A stretch of DNA of 64,000 nt, taken from Leuctra nigra (taxonomy: Eukaryota; Arthropoda; Insecta; Plecoptera; Leuctridae). The first letter of the stretch is position 1; every line of letters begins with the position of its first letter. The stretch lies in assembly GCA_934045905.1 (NCBI GenBank), contig OW203768.1, positions 2,508,316 to 2,572,315 of the forward strand. Reading direction: 5' to 3'. The position numbers and the translations under genes are program-made. Positions 53,491-64,000 of the stretch are shown in pieces. A model generated the notes under the pieces. That model was not told where the DNA came from, searched no databases, and saw nothing but the letters and a program-made list of their open reading frames with translations.

Positions 53491-56400
53491 TGCAACGAGG
53501 TGAAATGTTGACAGTTCGTGATGAAAGTACCTTGAAATTTTGTTTATGAAAAGCAGCTGGATAGCATGTCATCTTGAATAATGTTCATATTGATAATAAT
53601 ATCACATCCTGTGCATCGATACCGTGGTGATTGATATGATAGGCGACATGATGCAAGACGGATGTCCGTCAGGGGGGGGGGGGCATTCTGTACATAAAAT
53701 TGATTAATATATCGTAATATATTTGAATAGTAATTGATTGAACTGTGGATCCTGTAGACCAGTGATCTGAGACTTGATGATGGATTATCAAGAAGGAGGT
53801 GTAATGACGTATGTAGCATGTCCGAGCTGTCCGCTGCTTTTTGTGCAGCAATGTGCGCAGGTACAGAATGAAACTTGCTTCACGGCTGACCTTGATGTTC
53901 AAGTGCGTCTTCTCTCTCCATAACCCTTACAACAATCATTTTATACATTCATTTCGTCTGGATAGTAAAAGATTCTCATTTGATTGGTTTTCTTCCGTAT
54001 GATACCGACCAACTGTGCACATAATCATGTGTGGTATCATGAAGTACGTAGATGCAATCGCTCAATAGGAAGTCAGCGGAGAAGCGACCTTGCCTGATAA
54101 CGCTTGATGACATTCAGCATTTGCACAATCTAAAGCCCAGTGATTCCTGGATCAGGCCTTATCAGAGATTCATATCGTATCGTTATTCAATAGCAATTAT
54201 ATTTCATATCTTCTTCTTGCTTCCACTGTTCTACTCAACCAGGTTGATGGCGAGGGATAAATAATTCTGATGATGAGATGATGATGATGATGAGGAATAG
54301 GTAAGGATGGACGGTGGGAAGGAGGCGGTCGTGGCATATTCGTAGGGTACCTTTCCGCCCCCCCCCCCCCCCCCCACTCGAGCCGGCTGACCCCTCATTC
54401 ATAATACAAAATTAAGTTTAGTGTCCGAGAATCACTTTGTAAATATTGTTGAATTTCTAAAAAAAAGCGCCCTGCGGGGTAAAATAGAGAGTTGTTTGTT
54501 GTAATTCGAGTAGTTTAGCATCCCATAATTGATTTTAAAATGTTTGTTAGAAAAAATGCCCTGCGGGGCAGTTTTTTTTCTTCAGTTTGTGCCTTTTAGA
54601 GCTCCAGAATCACTTTTGAATGGTTTAAATTCTAAAAATCCCCCCCCCCCCATGATGAAAGTACGTGCCTGTACCTTTCTGCTTCTGGACCGAGGGAAAC
54701 CATGAAGAAGGGGGGCGGCGGGAAGCGAACCCGGACCTCTTATCATTGTCGTGTCGTGTGATAACACGGGAAATATGGTCTTGCTATTTTTAGATAATGC
54801 ATTAGTGTTAATAGATTGACAGGACCGACGAATATTTCACATGCAAATATTTAACCGGGTATACATAGGTAGGTAATTCATTACCAGATATTTGAAGAAG
54901 GGGGGCCGCGGGAAGCGAACCCGGATTCATTACCAGGTATTTCCATCTTGCGTATTGCCAATTCCTCAACAAGAGTATCAATTAATATTGTCGTGGCTTC
55001 ACGAACTTCAGAACGGGGCATTAAATATTGTCTACCTTATTTTCTGGGTCCGTTACAATTTATGGAAAATAATTCCATCTATTTGTTGAGAAATAGAGCA
55101 TTTATTTGGCTTCCAAAATTCACTTTAAAAATGTTAAAATAAGACTGGGGCTGCCTCCCCTCATTGGAAAGACATTTCTGTATCCTTATTTAAGACATCT
55201 TTAGAATTTGCATTTGTGTATTAATAAATGCAAAATCAATATTTTTGAAAATCTCAAAAATTTCTTTTATTGAAAGTTTCTAAAAAAACATTTTTTTTGT
55301 ATATTTGCGGAGAGGGTGGTGGGGGGGGGGGGGGGGGGGAGGGGCAATTGACGAATGCGGCCATGTGCGAATCGTGAGGCAATGACTGGACATCGAAAGT
55401 GACAAGCTAGTAGGCCAAGTGTCTCTACGCCTGAGCCACTTGAGCGAGCAGCTATTTGTCGAGGGAAACGCTGTGACGTCAGAGCTGTGACGTCAGGCCT
55501 GACCAAGACACCGGACAAGATGCGCAAAAACATGATGATTCCAGTCCCAGTGACGTAGGTTCTGTTCCTCTGATCAACGCCACAGGGCATTAGTGATGAT
55601 GGGTTTTGTGATTATTGTGCGGGTGATTTGTACTCGGAGGGATGGGAAGGATCTAGTCGTGACTCTGCCTTCCAAGCATTTGCCTCTCGTTCAGGATATT
55701 TCAGAATTAGTGTGATGTCATACGATATGTTTATCCATCCTGAAACATAAGTAGTTTTTCGCTGACATACTTCATGTTTCTTCAATCTTTTTTCCTTCCT
55801 TACCTTGATTCAATAATTCAGGCTGTAGATTTGTGAATGTGATTGGGTGATGATGATGAAGGTGGTCGAGGTCGTGGTCTATTGGTGTGGAACCTTCCCA
55901 TCATTTGCCTACCGACTGGGGGAAACTGAGCTTTTTGACTGTGTTATACCGGGGATGGTCAATGTTATTTCTTATGGCACTACGAGCAGCTACGAGGTAG
56001 CCCAAACTAGGGGCAAGGTCTGTTTGGAGCGGTTTTAGAGCGAAATACAAAATATAAATTGGCATAATTGGCAAACGGTTATGAATATCGAAAAAGCAAG
56101 CCAGAGGTGACATGACGTATTGAATGAACCTATCTACATTTTCATCGCTTACTGTCATAACTTTGCTCCTACTATGTGGTCAGTCAGCATTTGTCGGGCA
56201 CGAAAACGCTCGATGCGAGAGACGGGCGAGCGACGGAGCGCTTTTTTCGGCTTTTTTATATCTTTTATATTTATATATTTACTAAAATAAACAACAACAA
56301 TATTGTCGCCACTGTTTCAAACTGCTGATGTTCATAATCAGACTATGTCAAGAAAACAAGATAAATGTGTATTAGTTACGTATTTGAGGTCAACTGCTGG

Positions 56401-59335
56401 AAATGCGATTGATTGCGGGAATATGTCACGCAACCCTGATTACGCAGGAAATAGAACAAGTGTGGCGTCGCTTGCTGTCAAGGTGGTTGTTGCGCTGCAT
56501 TCCACAGATATTCATATCCTATGTCATTTGGATCCGATATGTAAATACACTGATGGGCATTACGAACATTGCAATGCGCTAGAAGTCGTGTATAGTACTG
56601 AGTTATACTATCGCTTGTGTAGTACGCGTTTATGAATGAAACAGCTCTAAAGACAAACCTTAGGTATGATTTGTAAGTAGATAAGGTACGATTCATGTTA
56701 AAAAAAGAAATTGGTAAAAAAAAATGAAAATTAGAAAATACAAGATTTGTAACATTTGTAAAATTAGAAAAGTATATATTTGTACAATTTGTAAAATTAG
56801 AAAATTACAAGATTTTAAAATGTGTAAAACATTACAACTTTGTCTACGAATATCTCTAAAGAGACGTTAATAAATTGACATGGTATGTAAATAGCTTGGA
56901 TGTGGATTTCAATTCATAGCTTGCATGAACTTCTTTTGTTTTATATCAGCAATGCAAAATTATTGAGTTTTCCACCTGAGGACGGACATTTTTGTTGGCA
57001 TGTTGACGGGTCAGATTATAACTTTATTGAGGTAAATCGATGTATTTTTGTAATGTGAGTGATTCCTCTTCGTACTAAAGATTTCTCCTGAGCCTACACA
57101 ATTTCCCAGGTACCTATTAACTATAAAACATCGTCAAAAAAGAAACGACCGAAACACAGCTATTCTGCATGCCATCAAGATGGTGGCAGGCAACAACTAT
57201 AGTGTAGGTATTTTGAACATCTGTTAACGGCGGTAAATAATATGTCGGTGGAAATGTGTAAAATCAATTTGCATTTTATGATTCCATTTCAAGTACGCCA
57301 ATGTAAGTTTTAACGATGCTGGAAAACAGTTTCCTTGATTTGACACAACGTCGTGGGAACCTGGACACGTGTTGCTGTTCTGGGTAGAATTACCTGAATA
57401 TCAAGGCTCTGGTTATTATAATAAAATAATTATAATATTTCGGTAGGTATACATACATAGGCGTACCAATTGCAGACTGCCCCGGCCTTTTGGTTTACGG
57501 ACCATTTTCACTATTTGCGTGCCATTTTTTACTTTCCAAGCGAGCCTTCATTATTTTTCGAGTAGGATAAGTTTCTACTATTCATTTTTTTAAAAAACTG
57601 TTTCAACATTTTTACTTCGTCATAATTATTAGTGTTGGGACATGAACATTTTCAAGGGCTGTTGACAATTTTTATGAACAATTTTTAATTATTTATAATA
57701 AAAACATAGCTTTTTTCTCTTAATGTTATATCATTTTCGGCTAAATTTTACGTTTGAGATGTCACCTGTTGTGTGTGACATGGTTCAATTCTTTACAATT
57801 CCAAATACGCCGCCAAAATGCATGACTTTTGCAATATAAATAGTGGTACATTGTCCTTGGGTGAAAATTAATCGAATTCCAAACATTTAAAATTGTCAAA
57901 ATGTGTTTTCATGAAAATTCCCAACACTTAGTCAATGCTTTTTTGCCTCACCCCAAAACTGTTGTCAACCAACACAGCAGCAGACTTGCAATTTGGTAAA
58001 AACTCATTTTCACACTTTTCTCACTCCACTATTGACTTATTTCGGGAATTTGTCCTAACTCAGTCTACAACCAACTGTTTTTTGCTTGTCTTGTCTTGAT
58101 AATGTAATCTAAATTGCGGAAATGCATGATGGTTTTATAACACATAATTTTCTCTTCGGGTTGGTGATTTCCGATATCCGATCCACTTCGCAAATTATAC
58201 GAGTTATCATAAATACTTTCTTTGTTCTCACAGTGTGATATACCTATGCTTACACAACAAGAACATAACAATACTGTGGAGGTTCATCGAAATTGCGTAA
58301 TACCTATACTCAATTTATCAATTAGGGAAGTAATACATGAAAATGCATTTATTCAATTTTCTCCTTGTCTGATTCCAATGAATTCGTGTTTCTGAAAATT
58401 ATTCTAATTGTGTTTATGTTTGAAATGATTGACACAACCACACAACTAATCAATTTTCCTATGTCATTCCCTTGACATTGAAGAAGATTATACACTTGAA
58501 TATTTCTATAGGTATTGGTTTATTGATCACCCGTAATTTATTAAAGTAGCATTAATACAACAATAGGCAGTCAAGATATTATACAGACAATGAGATTTAA
58601 AATACAAAATATATAAATGGACATAATTTAGAGTGAAGGACAGAAGGATATTCTTCATAATGACGCTCATGTAAACTGTGTTCACAACTACATAATACAT
58701 CATGAAATCAAACGTCATTACTCACATGAGTTGTATTCTCTAAACAATCGTGAATGTATTGTAGAGTCTCACAAGATTGTTTTATCAAGTGCGTTTACTC
58801 CTTGATTAAGATATAATTTTACCCTCAAGGCGATTTACCTTGTGGTCGAAGTTCAAAACAAAGGCACTCTTTCACCCTTGTTGCGTATTGCCTTGAAGGT
58901 CAAGAATCTGTCGGATATTACGTGACTGTACAACCTGTCGACATGAAATGTACTCGCAAACGTAGAAATGCATTCGGTGAAGATCCACAATCTGTCGTTA
59001 TCGTCAGATTTTCCGTCTCGTTGAAAATAGACGATATGTTGAAAGACAAAGTGAATTTGATTTAGAAGTTATGAGCAGTTATATTTTGAATGAAATGAGC
59101 ATTTTCCCCTGTTCTTGAAATCCGATCGACGCTTTGCAAAGAGCAATTCATTCTCTACAACTTTTTCATTTCAATATTATGTTCCATCTCCAACAAGACG
59201 GTTACAATATGAAATATGTCGGTTTAGAGACAATAAGCTGTTTACTGAAATTTCATCTATTTCTGATGCTCCCTCATTTAACTTGTTCTTAGAACGCAGT
59301 GTGTTGTTGCAATCGTGGAAGTAACATTAGCCAAA
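53491..59335 (+). other. FASN intron 2: SINEs, homopolymers, AT-rich DNA
   Basis: No coding exon is recognised. SINE copies on the minus strand lie at about 54235-54370 and 55820-55930. Tandem GCCCTGCGGGGC hairpin modules occur at 54460-54570. Two repeats of GGGAAGCGAACCCGGA appear near 54720 and 54910. A G tract is at about 55321-55339. An A/T minisatellite (AAAATTAGAAAATTACAAGA) lies at about 56700-56840. The rest to 59335 is AT-rich with only short, unrecognised open frames. Confidence 0.4.
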
Positions 59336-59708
59336 TTGATTTATTTGCAGGATTTCCCGCCGGGCGCGTCTCATTTCATTTAATTAATTGATTGCCGCAA
59401 TTATGAAAAGTCTACACAAAATTGAACTCGCAAATTGTTGTTAATGGTACTTAATTTTCATATATATTTGTATATAAAAATATAAAATCGTGGAATTGAT
59501 TTATTTGCAGGATTTCCCTCCGGGCGCGTCTCATTTCATTTAATTAATTTATTGCCGCAATTATGAAAAGTCTACACAAAATTGTACTCACAAATTGTTG
59601 TTAATGGTACTTAATTTTCATATATATTTGTATATAAAAATATAGAATCGTGGAATTGATTTATTTGCAGGATTTCCCGCCGGGCGCGTCTCATTTCATT
59701 TCATTTAA
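59336..59708. repeat. 2.3-copy tandem repeat of 159-160 bp
   Basis: Units begin at 59336, 59495 and 59655 with ATTGATTTATTTGCAGGATT. They differ at only a handful of positions and the third is truncated after about 50 bp. Each unit contains TTTATTTGCAG, which looks like a splice acceptor, followed by the GC-rich CCGCCGGGCGCGTCTC. No downstream exon with a donor or a recognisable protein follows. Confidence 0.75.
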
Positions 59709-60455
59709 TTGTACGAGATTCTGATTGGTTGAACATTTAAAATGGAACTGTACCGACATGGGCGCCCGCAGGATTTCTGCCAGGTGGGGGCAGGTCAAGG
59801 AAAACAATATTTTACGGGTTTAAGGGGGGGGGGGGGGGTGGGGAGCGCGCCCCCCACCCTGCCCCGCAGGGCGTTTTTTGTTTTTGGACACTTTGAAATC
59901 AATTTTGAGACGTTTTGAGGTGTATTTTGTTGAAATATTCAATATTTTTTAATTATTGCACTTTAAGGTGGTGGGGGACATGTTCAAAACTGCCCCGCAG
60001 GGCATTTTTTGGATTTTTTACACTGTGAAATCAATTTTTTTAGTTCTTTTGGTTACAAAATGATACTATACGTTAAACCCCATACAATTTTTATGTTTTC
60101 CTGATATCCAGGGGGGGGGGGGGGGCAAGCGCCCCCCCTTGCCCCCCCCCCCCCCCCTGCGGGCGCCCATGTGTACCGACCAAATATAATTTTGCATGGC
60201 GATTGGGTTAGATTGGGTTAGATTTATACTAAGATTATATAGAATATGTTTTTGACAATTTTCAGACAAATCAGTCAATGAACTTCAAGAGTTATTGTTT
60301 ATTCTTGCTTTGAATTATTACGTCAAATTTATCAAATAAATAAAAAAGATCCTTTGACGCATTCGATCAGATTGTCTTCCTCTATTACCAAGGTCTATAG
60401 AGCAGCAACTTTCACACGAATATTAATTCGCATGCGCTACGAAGGCTCGCTTCCA
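59709..60455 (+). mobile_element. Helitron-like fragment, copy 7, split by the MULE-like MITE
   Basis: The short left part (59709-59757) and right part (60172-60455) join into family-like sequence (GACCAAATATAATTTTGCATG, then TTTTTGACAATTTTCAGAC, then CGAAGGCTCGCTTCCAGG). The 3' hairpin and CTAG end are lost. Confidence 0.4.
59758..60171. mobile_element. MULE-like MITE with exact 9-bp target duplication, copy 2
   Basis: The ends ATGGGCGCCCGCAGG and CCTGCGGGCGCCCATG are flanked by an exact 9-bp duplication TGTACCGAC (59749-59757 and 60172-60180). Two internal modules carry CCCTGCCCCGCAGGGCG and CTGCCCCGCAGGGCA before T-runs. The G and C tracts near the ends are themselves inverted. Non-coding, 414 bp. 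Confidence 0.82.
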
Positions 60456-61130
60456 GGTAATAGAACAGGAATCGGAACCGTAATCGAAAACCGGTATTAT
60501 TTAGGGAACCGGAACCGGAAACATATTTATATTTTAGGTGGAACCGGAACCGAAACCGAAACCTTTATATTTGAATTTCATAACGGTTCCAATAATTAGT
60601 TCCGATGAAGTTTTCCTTCAATGCCCTCCCAATCACAAGTGATCTATAAACATTTACAGTGTTTCAAATCAATAATCACTTGGACACCCGAATCTAAATC
60701 GGAACTCCAGTCCCTGCCTCTACCAAGGCAACACTGGCCGGCAAGATGCTGTGCCTTCTCATGGCCATGGTTCCGTTTGGTTCCAAGTGGCTGGCTGTGT
60801 AATTGTCCAACTGCTTCGAGTCGTTCACCGTCGTGCAGCGTGATGATTGCTGACCTCTCATTGCACCATCATAACAGCAGATGGACGCGAGAGAGTGCTG
60901 GAAACCAACCACCTCCCTCCCTATTTGCAGCGTAATACGATGAAGAGAGTATTAGCATAGACATTGTAGCCCCAATCCCCATAGCCCCATAGGCCCATAG
61001 GTCTCCAATAGATATCTGAACTCCATATAAAAGCAAGAAAAAGTGTGCGAACGGAGCTAATCCAAGACCAAGATATTACTTGATAAAAGTTGAAAAAAAC
61101 AGTAATTTTCCTAGTAAATATTATATTTTT
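60456..61130. other. Non-coding: GGAACCGGAACC simple repeat and an unassigned GC-rich block
   Basis: Around 60465-60575 there are repeats of GGAACCG. From about 60690 to 60935 a GC-richer block has open frames on both strands, none of which I recognise. It could be a decayed pseudogene or repeat. Short repeats of CCCATAG follow near 60980. Confidence 0.35.
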
Positions 61131-64000
61131 CAGTATTCAGTATTCAGTATTCAGTATTTTTTATTGTCATTTGTGAATTACATTGTAATTATAAAAGACA
61201 GTCATTGATAAACATTGTTCCTTATAAAACTTATTAAACTACATCCACAACACTATTTAATACACAGCATATTAATTGCTCTCACTTTTGACATGTTTAG
61301 TTATAGCCAACTTAAACTCGTGAACATCTTTGCTATCTTTGATTACTCTAGGGATTTTGTTAAAATCCCTAAACCCTTTATAAAATATACTGTTATTTAA
61401 CCTACTGTAGTTACAATGCGTAAGAAAAGCATCATCTGCATGACGAGTCATGTGTTCATGCAGAGATTTGTCAATGATAAAATACTTTGGCATATACCCT
61501 TTATAAATTTTAAAAACAAATATATACACAGCTATGTCTATCATTTCTCTGATAGTACACCATTTAAGTTTTTCTCTCATGCCACTCGTTGGGGTCATCC
61601 TCCTTTCTCTAAGAATACATCGCATTACTTTGTTCTGCATGATCTGCAACCTATTAATATCTTCTTGTGTGTTATTATAAAACAAAGTATTGCAGTATGT
61701 AAAATGCGGTTTTATAATACAGTTATATATCATAACTTTAGTCCATGTTGATAGATTACCTCCAACTCTATACATATATCCGATTTTCTTTCCTAATTTA
61801 CTTATAACATCTTGAATATGTTTCTTAAAACATAGTCTATTATCAATTAAAACTCCCAAATATTTATAAAATTCCACACACTCAATATTAATTCCACTTA
61901 TAGTTACATTATCATGCGGCTGAGTGTTTTTCATTACATTTTTTCTACCAATTACCATCATTTTTGATTTACTTTCGTTGAGTTTAAGTTTATTTACATG
62001 AAGCCAATTTACTACGTTTATAAGTTCATGGTTTATTGTACATATGGCTTCATTTACATTTTCAGAAGCTACAGAAATCACCATGTCATCCGCATACAAA
62101 TTTAAAAAACATTTTTCAACAACACTCGGAATATCATTAATATACATAATAAAAAGTAATGGTCCCAATGTAGAGCCTTGTGGAACACCATGAATACACA
62201 ATTTCTTCTCGGACAAACACTTCCCATATTTGACCTTTTGGTACCTTCCAACTAAATAGCTTTGTAGCCACTTGAGAACAGTTCCTTCTATACCATATTT
62301 ATACCTGATTTTGTAGAGTAATCTATCCAAATTAACGGTCTCAAACGCTCTTTTAAGATCCAGAAAAACTGCTACCGTAACTTTATTATCATCTACATCT
62401 TTCATCCATTTAGCTAGGAGACCCTGAACTGCTGTCTCACATGAGTGTTTCTCTCGGAATCCAGATTGATTAATGTACAAAAGTTTATTTACATCCAGGT
62501 ACTCGCTTAATTGACTGTGTACCACACTCTCAAGTATTTTATCCATGATTGCCAACATGTTTATAGGTCTAAATTCACACATTTGAATCGTATTTTTCAC
62601 CTTAGGAATAGGAATGATGGTAGATTCCTTTAAATCAGTAGGAAAACAGCCCTGCGATAATGACATATTTATAAAATCAAGAACAAAGTATTTGGACACT
62701 TTATGGGAATCCATGAAAAGTTTATACGGTATACCATCTACATCACCTTTTATGCTTTTCAAACTTTTCATTTCATGTTCTAGAGTCACAAGAGATATAC
62801 TTTTAAAAGATTCAAAAGTATTTACATTTTCTTCCTCTACTGTATAATGATCCAAATTTGGAATACTTTCAACTATCTTAGTGATACTGTCAAGAAAATA
62901 ATTGTTAAAAGCATTAGCAATATCCTTTTCCTCCGTCAACAAGATATCTTCATTATTTACAATTTCATTCTGAATATCACATTTCATTTCTGTATTACAA
63001 ATTCCTTTAAGTGTACGCCATAACTTATTACTATCCCCTTTAACATCATCAATTTTTCTTTCATAGTAATTTCTTTGAGCAGACTTGAGACTTCTGGTAA
63101 CCACATTTCTACTCTTTTTATACTGTATCCAGTCATCATGATTACCCGACACTTTAGCCCTCTTATACAATAAGTTTCTGCTAGATATATTTTCTTTAAT
63201 TTCCCTACCTAGCCACGGAATATTCTTTCTATTTTTTCTTGTTACTTCAACTTTTTGTAAACACTCATTCCTAGACTCTAATATGTTTGTCTTCCACACC
63301 TTGTACTTGGAATCCAAATCCAAATCATTATAACTCCAATCTCTCGTATAAAGGTCATTCCTAAAAGCATCACTATTGTAATTATTCCAGTCATCGACCC
63401 ATCTTGTCACATCCTTGGCTTCTTTTTTATTTATCTGAGCGTTTCTAATAGTGACACCAATCACCTCGTGATCAGATATACTAACATTAGGCATGATATC
63501 TGCAGTTACCAGTGCACCATAATTTGTAATTACAATATCGATGAGAGTTTTTGTGTCTTTCGTCACTCTAGTAGGGACCTTTATAATCTGTTTGTGACCA
63601 TATTCAGCAAGTAGCTCTTTCAGTCTCTTAACATACCCAACATTTACCAACCAATTAAAGTTTAGATCCCCTATCATAATAAATATACCTACCTTTAACT
63701 TTCTTAACATCTTCAAAAATCTTCTCAATAAAATTAACTGCTTCTTTTTTCTTAGCATTAGGAGATATGTACCCTGTGTATATAACACATGTGGATCCTC
63801 TAATACAGACCTGCACCCCAATAAACCAGTATCCTAATTTCTTTTCACTTATGTTAACAATGACATTTGCACTGATGTTATTTTTAACATACATAATAAC
63901 TCCCCCCGTAAATCTCGAATGAGAATTACATCTGATCATTCTATAACCCGGTATGTCAATTTCTTTGTCATATATCTTATCATTTACATGAGTTTCCCCA
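61131..64000 (-). mobile_element. Non-LTR retrotransposon (CR1/Jockey-type LINE), 5' end beyond the window
   Basis: On the minus strand the element runs from the window edge to a 3' tail made of four tandem copies of a 7-bp unit (plus-strand CAGTATT repeated at about 61132-61158), the microsatellite-like 3' end typical of CR1-group LINEs. It encodes an apurinic-type endonuclease followed by reverse transcriptase. The first ORF (gag-like), if present, lies outside the window. The copy is damaged by one frameshift. Confidence 0.88.
61272..64000 (-). pseudogene. LINE ORF2: endonuclease and reverse transcriptase, frameshifted
   Basis: Minus strand. From the window edge to about 63690 one frame gives the endonuclease start (GETHVND, GGVIMYVKN). 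A one-base shift near 63681-63696 moves the reading to a second frame that stays open to the stop at 61272-61274. That frame has endonuclease motifs MIGDLNFNW and ISDHEVIG, then reverse transcriptase motifs in order: FRPINML, QSGFREKHSCETAV, FLDLKRAFETV (catalytic Asp), PQGSTLGPLLF, YADDMVIS (catalytic Asp pair) and YKYLGVLIDN. The catalytic residues are intact, so damage is recent or the shift is an assembly error. It would nick target DNA and copy its own RNA there. Codons are AT-rich, unlike the host exons. Confidence 0.87.

Noticed and set aside
56303..56635. 110-codon open frame in the presumed FASN intron 2
   Set aside because: No recognisable domain or ketosynthase continuation; AT-rich DNA of this length yields such frames by chance.
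59352..59385. FASN exon 3 starting at the TTTATTTGCAG acceptor
   Set aside because: In the required phase the translation does not match the ketosynthase sequence expected after RRWPSG and ends in a stop within about a dozen codons.

Overview
The window is eukaryotic, almost certainly insect nuclear DNA, possibly hemipteran (lineage not provable from sequence alone). Genes are split by GT-AG introns. The coding exons are GC-rich islands in AT-rich DNA packed with transposable elements (TEs), and three of the four genes are clear animal orthologues. No bacterial operons, CRISPR arrays, rRNA genes or free-standing tRNA genes are visible.

Genes in order: (1) 8059-12704, + strand: a complete five-exon BPNT2-type (IMPAD1, Golgi PAP phosphatase) gene of 346 aa. 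(2) 18402-19102, - strand: a two-exon gene encoding a GKAP/DLGAP domain closest to DLGAP5/HURP (Drosophila mars), apparently only 202 aa. (3) 19605-23271, + strand, head to head with gene 2: a complete four-exon IQCA1/DRC11 gene of 802 aa, a nexin-dynein regulatory complex subunit of motile cilia and sperm flagella, with a degenerate AAA P-loop. (4) 50830-51121, + strand: the first coding exon of an animal-type fatty acid synthase (start of the ketosynthase domain). The rest lies beyond the window. A putative promoter and non-coding first exon near 36930-37219 would imply a 13.6 kb first intron. The window ends in a frameshifted CR1/Jockey-type LINE on the - strand (61131-64000).

Most of the rest is TE-derived, and many boundaries can be set from target-site duplications (TSDs): six hAT-like elements with exact 8-bp TSDs, three of the mobile elements forming a nested stack inside one BPNT2 intron; two copies of a MULE-like element with 9-bp TSDs; several TA-flanked mariner-type MITEs; three copies of a fully palindromic MITE with TTA/TAA TSDs; and a family of at least four near-full Helitron-like elements inserted between A and T, with a hairpin and CTAG at the 3' end and internal 186-bp tandem repeats. 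There is also a tRNA-derived SINE family on both strands.

The most unusual structures are DNA elements whose interiors are made of reiterated short palindromes: CAAGATCTTG arrays in a 1.8 kb TA-flanked element (39376-41170), TCCTAAATTAGGA-type arrays in a 1.07 kb TA-flanked element (23361-24433), and CTTGAA/TTCAAG arrays in a 297-bp element (50399-50695). A palindromic MITE at 35794-35991 carries two CCAAT boxes and two CACGTG E-boxes and shares a 14-bp CCAAT-containing block with the putative fatty acid synthase promoter about 1.1 kb away. I found no convincing new protein-coding system. The novelty is in repeat architecture and possible TE-derived regulation.
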